Below, piece by piece: positions 1 to 8,152 of a DNA stretch of 64,000 bases (the first letter of the stretch is position 1; every line of letters starts with the position of its first letter). Source of the stretch: Pseudophaeobacter flagellatus (lineage in GTDB: Bacteria; Pseudomonadota; Alphaproteobacteria; Rhodobacterales; Rhodobacteraceae); NCBI RefSeq assembly GCF_021228235.1, contig NZ_JAJQRG010000002.1, positions 496,001 through 560,000 of the forward strand. Reading direction: 5' to 3'. A program made the position numbers and the translations under genes. The notes beneath the pieces are model-generated. The model was not told the origin of the DNA, searched no databases, and worked only from the letters and a program-made list of their open reading frames with translations.

Positions 1-142
1 TGGCCTGCAGTAAGTCGCCGTGAAACAGAGTATTGAGCATGCGCCCAACAATCGACAGGCAGGTCATAATGATCAGGAGTGAGAGGACCATACCGCCTAA
101 AATGGCCATGGATCTGGCCAGCCCCATCATGAGCTTGTGCAT
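1..142 (-). CDS. TRAP transporter small permease (DctQ-like), N-terminal fragment
   Basis: The gene runs off the left edge, so only the first 47 codons are visible. Reading begins at an ATG at position 142 and gives MHKLMMGLARSMAILGGMVL followed by a continuing hydrophobic stretch. That is the first membrane helix expected of a DctQ small permease, the four-helix partner of the large DctM permease in TRAP transporters. It follows the substrate-binding protein gene by 74 bases on the same strand, the usual dctP-dctQ order. The large permease is presumably outside the window. The family call rests on the helix and the position only. Confidence 0.75.
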   Translation of the reverse strand, partial: MHKLMMGLARSMAILGGMVLSLLIIMTCLSIVGRMLNTLFHGDLLQA

Positions 143-165
143 GGTTGAAACCCTTTATTGTGCGC

Positions 166-201
166 AAAGGGCCGCGGCACCATATGCTGCTGCGGCCCTT
201 T
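166..201 (-). other. Intercistronic hairpin between dctP and dctQ
   Basis: A perfect 10-bp inverted repeat (arms 166-175 and 192-201, sequence aaagggccgc and its complement) with a 16-base loop fills the gap between the binding-protein and small-permease genes. Such hairpins between a highly expressed binding-protein gene and its permease genes commonly stabilise the upstream mRNA or partly terminate transcription. That role is inferred here; the repeat itself is directly visible. Confidence 0.6.
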
Positions 202-216
202 GACAGTATTACAATC

Positions 217-1263
217 TTACTTCACGTATTCTGGCGTGTATTTTTCGATCAGGTAGCTGGCCTCTTCCAAGAGGGCCTGACCGTCGATGCCTTTTTCCGC
301 CATGTCGGCCAGCCATTTGTCATAGACAGGCTGGGCCAGTTCACGCCATTCGGCGGTCTGATCGGCATTCAGGGTGATAACATTGTTGCCGTTGTCCAGG
401 GCAAATTCACGCGCTGGCGCGTCGGAATCTTCCTGCACGCCACCAGCAAAGACGGAAAATTCCAGACCGGAGTTTTCGTCGATAGCCTGCTTCTGCGCAT
501 CCGAGAGGCTCTCGTATTTCTCTTTGTTCATCGCGAGAACAAAGGTCAATGTATAGAGCGCCTTGCCAGTGAACTCGGTGTGGTTTTCCACCAGTTCCGG
601 CACTTTTAGCGCGGTGGTGACTTCCCATGGGATGGTGGTGCCGTCGATCACGCCTTTGGACAGGCCTTCGGGGATCGCAGGAACCGGCATGCCAACCGGG
701 GTTGCGCCCAGCTGTGTCAGCAAAGAGTTGACCGAACGGCCACCGCCGCGGATCTTCATGCCCTGTAGGTCATCAGGTGTTTCCACCGGATCTGCGGTAT
801 GGATCAGGCCGGGGCCATGCACCCAGGTCCCCAGGATTTTCACATCCTTGAACTCGGTGTCTTTCATGTGCTTTTCGAACATTTCCCAATAGGCGTGCGA
901 GGTGGCACGGGCATTGGTCATCATGAAGGGCAGTTCAAAGACTTCGGTTGAAGGGAAGCGGCCAGGGGTGTAGCCCACAACCGTCCAGACGATATCTGCA
1001 ACGCCGTCCATGGCCTGGTCCATCAGCTCTGGTGGTTTGCCACCCAGCTGCATTGACGGATAGCGATCAATGGTGATCTCGCCACCAGAGGAGGCCTCGA
1101 CGTTATCGGCCCAGACATCCAAGATCAGCTTTGGCACATTGGCCTGGGCTGGTAGGAACTGGTGCATTTTCAGGGTTACGTTGTCGGCAAATGCCTGGGT
1201 TGCGCATAGGGCTGCAATGGCGGTTGCGCCTGCGGCTCCGAGTAGCTTCCTGCGAGTGGTCAT
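217..1263 (-). CDS. TRAP transporter substrate-binding protein (DctP family)
   Basis: This 348-residue periplasmic solute receptor captures an organic acid and hands it to the DctQ-DctM permease, driven by a sodium gradient. The N-terminus carries twin arginines (TRRKLLG) and a hydrophobic core with a likely cleavage after AFA near residue 26, so export may be by Tat or Sec. The mature part has the DctP fold signature: a region around EIFxLPFM-like VFELPFMM, then DLQGMKIRGGG with the conserved arginine that clamps a substrate carboxylate. Start ATG 1263 has a good Shine-Dalgarno (aaagggagg). Ligand is unknown. The upstream FAH-family hydrolase and XRE-cupin gene on the same strand suggest a dedicated catabolic substrate. 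Confidence 0.9.
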   Translation of the reverse strand: MTTRRKLLGAAGATAIAALCATQAFADNVTLKMHQFLPAQANVPKLILDVWADNVEASSGGEITIDRYPSMQLGGKPPELMDQAMDGVADIVWTVVGYTPGRFPSTEVFELPFMMTNARATSHAYWEMFEKHMKDTEFKDVKILGTWVHGPGLIHTADPVETPDDLQGMKIRGGGRSVNSLLTQLGATPVGMPVPAIPEGLSKGVIDGTTIPWEVTTALKVPELVENHTEFTGKALYTLTFVLAMNKEKYESLSDAQKQAIDENSGLEFSVFAGGVQEDSDAPAREFALDNGNNVITLNADQTAEWRELAQPVYDKWLADMAEKGIDGQALLEEASYLIEKYTPEYVK

Positions 1264-1292
1264 GTGTTTCCTCCCTTTGACCTTCGTTCAAT

Positions 1293-1333
1293 GCCAGTTG
1301 TTGCGGTGGTAAAACGATATTGCAACAACTGGC
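1293..1333. promoter_or_regulatory. 12-bp perfect inverted repeat upstream of dctP, likely operator
   Basis: The arms gccagttgttgc (1293-1304) and its exact complement (1322-1333) are separated by 17 bases and lie 30-70 bases upstream of the dctP start. Arm length and spacing would fit either a dimeric repressor site or a strong hairpin in the 5' leader of dctP. The binding protein is unknown. The linked XRE-cupin regulator is a candidate, although its own upstream palindrome has a different sequence. Confidence 0.55.
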
Positions 1334-1371
1334 GCATTTCTTTTCATTTTGATCCCAAATCACCGGGCCGA

Positions 1372-1386
1372 GTTCATTAAACGAAC
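1372..1386. promoter_or_regulatory. 15-base near-palindrome upstream of dctP
   Basis: The sequence gttcattaaacgaac matches its own reverse complement at most positions (outer arms gttc/gaac, AT-rich centre). It lies about 110 bases upstream of dctP, a reasonable distance for an operator overlapping the promoter. The composition resembles operators bound by small helix-turn-helix repressors. Function is inferred. Confidence 0.35.
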
Positions 1387-1850
1387 GATCTGGGCACCCT
1401 GCTATTGGGTGCATTTGTAACTATCAATGCCGGATTATGCATTTTTCACTCATAAATTAGCCGCCACCGAACCAGACCGCTAGGGGCAACCCGCCTAGAT
1501 TGTGATGACCGGGTTTGGTTCGCCCGATTTGGCTGTGCTGTGCTGCTCAGCTGGTGGGGTGGGGCTTCGCAATATTATGTTACCAAAACCTGCCTTCTTC
1601 CGGATGTGTGATACACTTCAGCACTACGCGGCGCAGGTTTCAATCCCTCATAGAAACTTTACCGGGCGACACGAGGGCGCAGGTGGTCCGGGTTTCTTTG
1701 CGTCTCGCCCCCCATAATCCGAAATTGGGTATCGCAGAGCAGCCTATGCTGTCTCGCCCTCACTATGCAAAGCAAAGTGATCCATGCGAATGGATTGAGC
1801 GCACATGATCTTGTCTGTTTCGCACCTTGTGCCCTGCGAGACGCTCATTC

Positions 1851-2549
1851 TTATTGCGCTGCCGTCAGGGACAGGCTGACAGGCTCTAGGCCGGTGATGC
1901 CGCCCTGCATCTGCTGCCCCGCGTGGGCAGGGCCAACTCCAGCGGGGGTGCCTGTCAGGATCAGGTCGCCAGGGCGCAGGTGGTAAAAGCCTGACAGGTG
2001 ACAGATGATTTCTTCCACCGACCAGATCAACTCTGCCAGGGTGGCATCCTGTTTGGTTTCCCCGTCCAGAGTAAGCCATATGCGGCTATCCCCCTGTGGT
2101 GACCAGTCGGTCGCCTTGGTCAACGGCGCAAAGACCGCGCCCCGTTCCAGATCCTTGCCCAGATCCCAGGGTCGCTGTTTCTTGCGCTCGCGGAGCTGCA
2201 GGTCGCGCCGGGTCATATCCAGGGCACATCCATAGCCATAGATGGCGGCGCGGGCCTCTGCCGGGGTGGCGCGAAACACTGGCGCGCCGATCGCCAGGGC
2301 CAGTTCCATTTCATAGTGAAAGTTGTCGGTGCCGGGCGGGTAGGGGCTGCTGGCACCGCTCAGCACCGCATTGGCGCTGGACTTGGTAAAGTAAAAGGGG
2401 GCCTCGCGGTCGACCTCTACCCCCATTTCAGCGGCATGAGCGGCATAGTTGCGCCCGACGCAGAAAATCCGCCCAACCGGGTAGCCGGCCGTTTCGTCAC
2501 GGACGGGAATGACCAGCGGGTCTGGCAGGGAAAACAGGGTCTTGGTCAT
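1851..2549 (-). CDS. Fumarylacetoacetate hydrolase family protein
   Basis: This 232-residue cytosolic metal enzyme belongs to the FAH superfamily, which hydrolyses or decarboxylates C-C bonds in 2-oxo acids such as fumarylpyruvate and acylpyruvates. The acidic metal ligands are visible: E80 and E82 in FHYEMELALAIG and D111 in YGCALDMTRRDL. The C-terminal block GDLILTGTPAGVGP is also typical. The length matches the short single-domain fumarylpyruvate/acylpyruvate hydrolase class rather than the two-domain eukaryotic FAH. It lies downstream of the XRE-cupin regulator and upstream of the TRAP genes on the same strand, so it may act on the imported substrate or its breakdown product. Exact substrate cannot be read from sequence. 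Confidence 0.88.
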   Translation of the reverse strand: MTKTLFSLPDPLVIPVRDETAGYPVGRIFCVGRNYAAHAAEMGVEVDREAPFYFTKSSANAVLSGASSPYPPGTDNFHYEMELALAIGAPVFRATPAEARAAIYGYGCALDMTRRDLQLRERKKQRPWDLGKDLERGAVFAPLTKATDWSPQGDSRIWLTLDGETKQDATLAELIWSVEEIICHLSGFYHLRPGDLILTGTPAGVGPAHAGQQMQGGITGLEPVSLSLTAAQ

Positions 2550-2618
2550 TGTGTAGCTCCGGCTATTGCAGGGTTGGAATCTGGGAGAGGTCGCGCCCTT
2601 GCGGGCAGTCCTTGGGGG

Positions 2619-3233
2619 CTAGATTTCGAGAGAAACCCAGAGCACCTGGGCGTCTTCATCGCTGGTGGACACGCAGCCATGGCCCATGCCGCTGTCATAA
2701 TAGACAGAATCACCGGCGCTCATCGCCAGCGGGCGGTAATGTTCAGTATAAAGCACCAGATCGCCGCGGATCACATACATGAATTCCTCGCCACGATGGC
2801 GCACCCAGCTGTCGTATTCGGTGACGTCGCGCGCCTTGATGGTGCTGATATAGGGCAGCATCCGCTTGCTGGTCAGTTCGGTGCAGAGCAGTTCATGGTC
2901 GTAGGTCTTGGTTTCCTGGTGTTCGCCGCGCCCGGCCAGGGTGTAATCGCGTCGCCCCGAGATGGAGCTTTGGGCGGATTGCACAAACAACTGCGGCGTT
3001 TCCAGCTCAAGCGTTCGCATCAGGCGGCGGATGATTTCAAAGCTGGGGCGGGTCTGGTTGTTCTCGATCTTTGATAGGGTCGACCGGCCAATGGCCGCAG
3101 CCTTGGCGGCTTCTTCCAGGGTCAGGCCCTTTTCTTTGCGCGCGTCGCGAATCATCTTACCCAAAACTTGCCCGTCCGGGGCTTCGCTTGCCTCGGGCGC
3201 GAGCCCTGCTTCTTCTGACTGAACCGGTTCCAT
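2619..3233 (-). CDS. XRE-family regulator with C-terminal cupin sensor
   Basis: This 204-residue regulator has an XRE helix-turn-helix at about residues 24-80 (GKMIRDARKEKGLTLEEAAK, then GRSTLSKIENNQTRPSFEII). A cupin domain follows at about 115-204 (GEEFMYVIRGDLVLYTEHY, then AGDSVYYDSGMGHGCVS), where a small ligand is expected to bind. Proteins of this build usually control adjacent uptake or amino/organic acid catabolism genes. The start ATG 3233 has aggag 11 bases upstream. It is the first gene of the minus-strand group that continues with the FAH-family enzyme and the TRAP transporter, and is divergent from gcvT. A palindrome at 3332-3343 upstream may be its autoregulatory site. Confidence 0.88.
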   Translation of the reverse strand: MEPVQSEEAGLAPEASEAPDGQVLGKMIRDARKEKGLTLEEAAKAAAIGRSTLSKIENNQTRPSFEIIRRLMRTLELETPQLFVQSAQSSISGRRDYTLAGRGEHQETKTYDHELLCTELTSKRMLPYISTIKARDVTEYDSWVRHRGEEFMYVIRGDLVLYTEHYRPLAMSAGDSVYYDSGMGHGCVSTSDEDAQVLWVSLEI

Positions 3234-3331
3234 CTGGGTGTTTTCTCCTGTTGCCCGGAAACTCTAGCGATGATGTCTCTGGGCGTCAAAAATTTCCATA
3301 CGACATCTTTTGTTGTTAAATCGGGAAAAGT

Positions 3332-3343
3332 TTCCTATAGGAA
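3332..3343. promoter_or_regulatory. Perfect 12-base palindrome between the XRE gene and gcvT
   Basis: ttcctataggaa reads identically on both strands and sits about 100 bases upstream of the XRE gene and 170 bases upstream of gcvT. A partial second copy (tttccatacgac) lies about 40 bases closer to the XRE gene. Position and symmetry fit an autoregulatory operator of the XRE-cupin protein. It could instead act on the divergent gcv operon. Confidence 0.5.
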
Positions 3344-3513
3344 CATTGTGGCGTGCGTGAAGGCCCTGTCCTTTTGAAGCGCGGAGCCTTGCGGCGCGAC
3401 CGAGAGGGGATGCAATTCTGCCCCTAAGCGGGCCGCGCAGAGGTCCTTTGCTTCGCGATGCGCATTGCATGGTTATGGTTCCTGGCAACCGATCTTTGAC
3501 AAGAAGGCTTCAC
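3344..3513 (+). other. gcvT upstream leader without recognisable riboswitch
   Basis: About 170 bases precede the gcvT start. The stretch is rich in GC complementary segments, including a hairpin with agggg/cccct arms around 3400-3425. I looked for the conserved core of the glycine riboswitch, which often precedes gcvT, and did not find it. The leader may be structured, but no class could be assigned. Confidence 0.35.
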
Positions 3514-4614
3514 ATGATGACTGACGCACCCAAACGGACCCCGCTGTATGATCTGCACGTAGAGCTCGGCGGCAAGATGGTTGATTTTGCCGGTTGGGAA
3601 ATGCCGGTTCAGTATCCCATGGGGATCATGGGAGAGCACAAGCAGTGTCGCGAAAAGGCCGGACTGTTTGATGTGTCGCACATGGGGCAGGTTATTCTGA
3701 AGGGCGCCGATATCGCGGCCAAGCTGGAAACCATTGCCCCCTCGGCCTTTACCACGCTGAAAGAAGGCAAGGCGCGTTATACCTTCTTTACCAATGACGC
3801 CGGCGGCATCATGGATGACCTGATCGTATCCAACGCCGGGGATCATTTCTTTGTGGTGGTCAATGCTTCGATGCGGCACCAGGATATTCCGCATATGGCG
3901 AAACACCTTGATGGGGTTGAGGTGATAGAGATCTTTGACCGCGCCCTGGTGGCGGTGCAGGGGCCTGCCGCCGAAGCCGTTGTTGGTGATCTCTGTCCCG
4001 CTGCGCGCGATATGAAATTCATGGAGACCATTGTCGCCGATATCATGGGGGTGGAATGCCGCCTGTCGCGTCTCGGTTATACTGGCGAAGACGGCTATGA
4101 GATCTCCATTCCAGAAGACAAGGCCGTCGAAATCACCCGCGCCCTGCTGGCGCATGAGGATTGCGCACCGGCTGGACTGGGGGCGCGCGACAGCCTGCGG
4201 TTGGAGGCCGGCCTGTGCCTCTATGGCAATGACATCGACAATGATACCACCCCGGTTGAGGCCGCGCTGACCTGGGCAATGCAGAAACGTCGCCGCGAAG
4301 AGGGGGGCTTTCCCGGCGCCGCGCGCATCCAAAAAGAACTGGCCGAGGGCGCTGCCCGCAAGCTGGTTGGCATCAAACCCACGGGGCGCGCCCCGGCCCG
4401 CCAAGGGGTCGAGGTGCAGTCGCCAGAGGGCGAGACGATCGGCATGATTACATCGGGCGGCTTTGGCCCCACGGTTGGTGGCCCGGTTGCAATGGGCTAT
4501 GTCGCAACAGAACAGGCAGCGCCGGGCCAGGCGGTGAACCTGATTATCCGGGGCAAGGCCCAGCCGGCTGAAATCGTCGCGCTGCCCTTTGTCACCCAGA
4601 ACTACAAACGCTGA
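3514..4614 (+). CDS. gcvT: Glycine cleavage system T protein (aminomethyltransferase)
   Basis: GcvT transfers the aminomethyl carbon of glycine from the lipoyl arm of the H protein to tetrahydrofolate, giving methylene-THF and ammonia. The protein starts MMTDAPKRTPLYDLHVELGG and keeps the family blocks VDFAGWEMPVQY, LFDVSHMGQ, GYTGEDGYE and the arginine-rich LGARDSLRLEAGLCLYGNDI. From ATG 3514 it is 366 residues, normal for the family. This start is preferred over upstream in-frame codons because aagaagg lies 6 bases before it and homology begins there. It is the first gene of gcvT-gcvH-gcvP. Confidence 0.96.
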   Translation: MMTDAPKRTPLYDLHVELGGKMVDFAGWEMPVQYPMGIMGEHKQCREKAGLFDVSHMGQVILKGADIAAKLETIAPSAFTTLKEGKARYTFFTNDAGGIMDDLIVSNAGDHFFVVVNASMRHQDIPHMAKHLDGVEVIEIFDRALVAVQGPAAEAVVGDLCPAARDMKFMETIVADIMGVECRLSRLGYTGEDGYEISIPEDKAVEITRALLAHEDCAPAGLGARDSLRLEAGLCLYGNDIDNDTTPVEAALTWAMQKRRREEGGFPGAARIQKELAEGAARKLVGIKPTGRAPARQGVEVQSPEGETIGMITSGGFGPTVGGPVAMGYVATEQAAPGQAVNLIIRGKAQPAEIVALPFVTQNYKR

Positions 4615-4649
4615 ATACAGATCACGACAGACTATGAGGAGCGTCACAT

Positions 4650-5015
4650 ATGACCACCTATTATTCCGAAGAGCACGAATGGATCACCGTCGAAGGGGAG
4701 ACCGCCACCCTTGGTATCACCCAGCACGCGGCTGATCAGCTGGGCGAGATCGTCTTTTGCGAGCAAAAAGAAGTGGGCGACACCTTTGACAAGGCGGAAG
4801 AGATCGGCGTGATTGAATCGGTCAAGGCCGCTTCGGAAATCTACGCACCGCTGGATGGCGAAGTGATCGAGGCCAACCCTGCGCTGGAAGAAAACCCCGG
4901 TGCCCTGAACGAAAACCCTGAAGGTGAGGCCTGGATCTACAAGATCAAGCTCACCGATGCGGCCCAGCTGGAAGATCTGATGGATCTGGACGGCTATAAA
5001 GCCTTTATCGGGTAG
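4650..5015 (+). CDS. gcvH: Glycine cleavage system H protein (lipoyl carrier)
   Basis: The 121-residue H protein carries the aminomethyl intermediate on a lipoylated lysine between the P, T and L proteins. The lipoylation site is K59 in VIESVKAASEIYAPLDG, and the C-terminus has the usual EGEAWIYKIKL block. The length is slightly under the average of about 125-130 but complete. The start has gaggag upstream. It lies 35 bases after gcvT. The L protein (lipoamide dehydrogenase) is not encoded in the window. Confidence 0.97.
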   Translation: MTTYYSEEHEWITVEGETATLGITQHAADQLGEIVFCEQKEVGDTFDKAEEIGVIESVKAASEIYAPLDGEVIEANPALEENPGALNENPEGEAWIYKIKLTDAAQLEDLMDLDGYKAFIG

Positions 5016-5179
5016 GATACTGTCTGCTGCGTCCCTGGCTGTTGTCGCCGGGGGCGTGGGGCATCGCCAGGCCGCGTCCCTGCCCAGCTGTCTGTGCGCC
5101 TTCCTCCTCTCTGCGGCCCTTGTGGAAATCCGCTTCCCACCGGCCTCTTTCAAACGCTCTGACCTAAGGACCAAGACCC

Positions 5180-8041
5180 ATGGCCTTTAAACTAACCGAC
5201 TACGAAGCCTACGACTTTGCCAACCGTCGCCACATCGGCCCATCGCCCACAGAGATGGCGGCGATGCTGAAGGTGATTGGCTTCAAGACCCTGGATGAGC
5301 TGATCAACGCGACTGTGCCCGAAGCGATCCGCCAGCAAGAGCCGCTGGACTGGGGCCCGGCGATGACCGAACGCGATGCGCTGTTCCACATGAAAGAGGT
5401 GGCGAGCAAGAACAAGGTTCTGACCTCGCTGATCGGTCAGGGCTATTATGGCACCACCACGCCTGCACCGATTCTGCGCAACATCCTGGAAAACCCTGCC
5501 TGGTACACCGCCTATACGCCCTACCAGCCCGAGATTTCGCAGGGGCGACTTGAAGCGCTGCTGAACTTCCAGACCATGGTCAGCGACCTGACCGGCATGG
5601 ATATCGCCAATGCCTCCTTGCTGGACGAGGCCACCGCCGCCGCCGAGGCCATGGCCATGGCCTTCCGTGGTGCGCGTTCCAAAGCCAATAACGCCGCCTT
5701 TTTTGTCGACCAGAACTGCCACGCCCAGACCATTGCCGTGATCCAGACACGCGCCGCCCCACTAGGTATTGACGTGGTGGTTGCCGATCCGGATGACCTG
5801 GATGCCGGTGCCGTCTTTGGCGCGATCTTCCAATATCCCGGCACCTATGGCCATGTGCGTGATTTCACCGATGAAATCGCGGCCCTGCATGAACACAAGG
5901 GCATTGCCGTTGTCGCCGCCGACATCCTGTCGCTGGCGCTGCTGAAAAGCCCGGGTGAAATGGGGGCCGATATCGCCATCGGCTCGACCCAGCGCTTTGG
6001 CGTGCCCATGGGCTATGGCGGGCCGCATGCGGCCTATATGGCAACCACCGACAAACTGAAGCGCGCCATGCCCGGTCGTATCATTGGTGTGTCGATCGAC
6101 AGCCATGGCAACAAGGCCTATCGCCTGGCGCTGCAAACCCGCGAACAGCACATTCGCCGCGAAAAAGCCAATTCCAACGTCTGCACCGCGCAGGCGCTCT
6201 TGGCGGTCATGGCCTCGATGTATGCGGTTTATCACGGTCCCGACGGCATCAAGGCCATCGCCCAGTCGGTGCACCGCAAGACCTCGCGTCTGGCGGCTGG
6301 GCTGGAAGAGCACGGCTTCAAGGTCGAACCTGAGGTCTTCTTTGATACCATCACGATTGAGGTTGGCCCACTGCAAACAACCGTCATGGAGGCCGCGGTG
6401 GCCCGTGGCATCAACCTGCGCAGGGTGGGGGACACCAAGGTTGGCGTCAGTCTGGATGAGCAGACTCGCAAGGAAACGATTGAGGCCGTCTGGGGTGCCT
6501 TCGGCATTGATAAGAAAGATGACAGCCAGGCCAACCGCGCCTATCGCCTGCCCGATTATGCCCTGCGTGAAAGCGAATATCTGACCCATCCGATCTTCCA
6601 TAAGAACCGTGCTGAAGCAGAGATCACCCGCTACATGCGTCGCCTTGCAGATCGCGATCTGGCGCTGGATCGGTCCATGATCCCGCTGGGTTCATGCACC
6701 ATGAAGCTGAATGCGACGGTTGAAATGATCCCGGTCACCTGGCCTGAATTTGGCAATCTGCACCCCTTCTGCCCGCAGGATCAAGCGCAGGGCTATCAGC
6801 AGATGATCGAAGATTTGAATGACAAATTGTGCCAGATCACCGGTTATGACGCGATTTCCCAGCAGCCCAATTCGGGGGCGCAGGGCGAATATGCCGGCCT
6901 TCTGACCATTCGTAACTTTCATGCGGCACGCGGCGAAGCGCACCGCAATGTCTGCCTGATCCCCACCTCGGCCCATGGCACCAACCCGGCGACTGCCCAG
7001 ATGGTTGGCTACAAGGTTGTGCCGGTCATCGCGGATGAGAACGGCAATATCGACGTGGCGGATTTCCGCGCCAAGGCGGACAAGCACAGTGCCAACCTGG
7101 CCGCCTGCATGATCACCTATCCGTCCACCCACGGCGTGTTCGAGACCACCGTGCAAGAGGTCTGCCAGATCACCCACGATCACGGCGGGCAGGTCTATAT
7201 CGACGGCGCCAATATGAACGCCATGGTGGGCCTGTCGCGTCCGGGTGATATTGGCGGCGATGTCAGCCACCTGAACCTGCATAAGACCTTCTGCATTCCG
7301 CATGGCGGTGGCGGCCCCGGCATGGGTCCCATCGGGGTGAAATCACACCTGACAGAACACCTGCCTGGCCACCCGGAATATGGCACTGCGGTGGGGCCGG
7401 TTTCGGCGGCGCCCTTTGGCTCTCCGTCGATCTTGCCGGTGTCCTGGGCCTATATCCTGTTGATGGGCGGCGCAGGGCTGACCCAGGCGACCAAGGTTGC
7501 GATCCTTAACGCCAACTATATCGCGGCCCGCCTGAAGGATGCCTACGGCGTGCTTTATACTTCGGCAACCGGGCGTGTGGCGCATGAGTGCATCCTTGAT
7601 ACCCGGTCGCTGAATGACGAGGGTGGCATCACTGTGGATGACGTGGCCAAGCGTCTGGTCGATTCGGGTTTTCATGCGCCGACCATGTCCTGGCCGGTGG
7701 CAGGCACCTTGATGGTGGAGCCAACCGAGTCTGAACCCAAGGCCGAATTGGATCGCTTCTGCGACGCCATGCTGTCGATCCGGGGCGAGGCACAGGATGT
7801 CATCGACGGCAAGATCGATCCTCAAAACAACCCGCTGAAAAACGCCCCACACACGGTGCGCGATTTGGTGGGCGACTGGGATCGCCCCTATAGCCGTGAA
7901 GCCGCCTGCTTCCCGCCCGGCTCGCTTGGGGTGGATAAATACTGGTCACCGGTCAACCGGGTCGACAACGCCTATGGCGACCGCAACCTGGTCTGCACCT
8001 GCCCACCGATGTCGGACTACGCAGAAGACGGCGCCAGCTAA
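5180..8041 (+). CDS. gcvP: Glycine dehydrogenase (decarboxylating), P protein
   Basis: GcvP is the PLP-dependent decarboxylase that starts glycine cleavage. The 953-residue single chain is the full alpha-beta fused form found in proteobacteria. The PLP-binding lysine is K702 in [16 protein letters not shown], and the N-terminal half keeps [23 protein letters not shown]-type segments. The 164-base gap after gcvH is longer than normal within this operon and contains no gene. The ribosome site ctaagga lies before the ATG. A strong hairpin follows the stop codon. Confidence 0.97.
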   Translation: MAFKLTDYEAYDFANRRHIGPSPTEMAAMLKVIGFKTLDELINATVPEAIRQQEPLDWGPAMTERDALFHMKEVASKNKVLTSLIGQGYYGTTTPAPILRNILENPAWYTAYTPYQPEISQGRLEALLNFQTMVSDLTGMDIANASLLDEATAAAEAMAMAFRGARSKANNAAFFVDQNCHAQTIAVIQTRAAPLGIDVVVADPDDLDAGAVFGAIFQYPGTYGHVRDFTDEIAALHEHKGIAVVAADILSLALLKSPGEMGADIAIGSTQRFGVPMGYGGPHAAYMATTDKLKRAMPGRIIGVSIDSHGNKAYRLALQTREQHIRREKANSNVCTAQALLAVMASMYAVYHGPDGIKAIAQSVHRKTSRLAAGLEEHGFKVEPEVFFDTITIEVGPLQTTVMEAAVARGINLRRVGDTKVGVSLDEQTRKETIEAVWGAFGIDKKDDSQANRAYRLPDYALRESEYLTHPIFHKNRAEAEITRYMRRLADRDLALDRSMIPLGSCTMKLNATVEMIPVTWPEFGNLHPFCPQDQAQGYQQMIEDLNDKLCQITGYDAISQQPNSGAQGEYAGLLTIRNFHAARGEAHRNVCLIPTSAHGTNPATAQMVGYKVVPVIADENGNIDVADFRAKADKHSANLAACMITYPSTHGVFETTVQEVCQITHDHGGQVYIDGANMNAMVGLSRPGDIGGDVSHLNLHKTFCIPHGGGGPGMGPIGVKSHLTEHLPGHPEYGTAVGPVSAAPFGSPSILPVSWAYILLMGGAGLTQATKVAILNANYIAARLKDAYGVLYTSATGRVAHECILDTRSLNDEGGITVDDVAKRLVDSGFHAPTMSWPVAGTLMVEPTESEPKAELDRFCDAMLSIRGEAQDVIDGKIDPQNNPLKNAPHTVRDLVGDWDRPYSREAACFPPGSLGVDKYWSPVNRVDNAYGDRNLVCTCPPMSDYAEDGAS

Positions 8042-8055
8042 CCAAGACGACCAAG

Positions 8056-8088
8056 GCCCGCCGCCCTGCCCATGTTGGGGCGGCGGGC
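8056..8088 (+). terminator. Hairpin after gcvP, probable terminator
   Basis: A perfect 11-bp stem (gcccgccgccc at 8056-8066 with its complement at 8078-8088) and an 11-base loop lies 15 bases after the gcvP stop. The T-rich tail is weak (tcccctttg), so termination may be partial, with some read-through into the AraC-type regulator 65 bases on. Confidence 0.65.
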
Positions 8089-8152
8089 GCTCCCCTTTGA
8101 CATCGCGCGCCGCCCTACTGGCAGGGCGCGCCAGCAATCGGAGGAGGCCAGA

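Larger units (their letters stand above)
1264..1850. other. 587-base non-coding region upstream of dctP
   Basis: This long gap separates the FAH-family gene from dctP. It holds a 12-bp inverted repeat and a 15-base near-palindrome close to dctP, annotated separately. I see no credible gene: the open frames here have poor composition and no ribosome site. The length and two dyads suggest that the TRAP genes have their own regulated promoter rather than depending only on read-through from the XRE and FAH genes. Confidence 0.6.

Noticed and set aside
1502-1808. Overlapping plus-strand open frames upstream of dctP
   Set aside because: Poor amino acid texture, no ribosome site, no recognisable motif, and they lie in a likely regulatory gap.
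3234-3513. Possible glycine riboswitch before gcvT
   Set aside because: The conserved glycine aptamer core could not be found by eye on the plus strand.
3424-4647. Long open frame on the minus strand opposite gcvT
   Set aside because: Antisense to a well-supported gene; the open frame is an effect of GC-rich codon bias.
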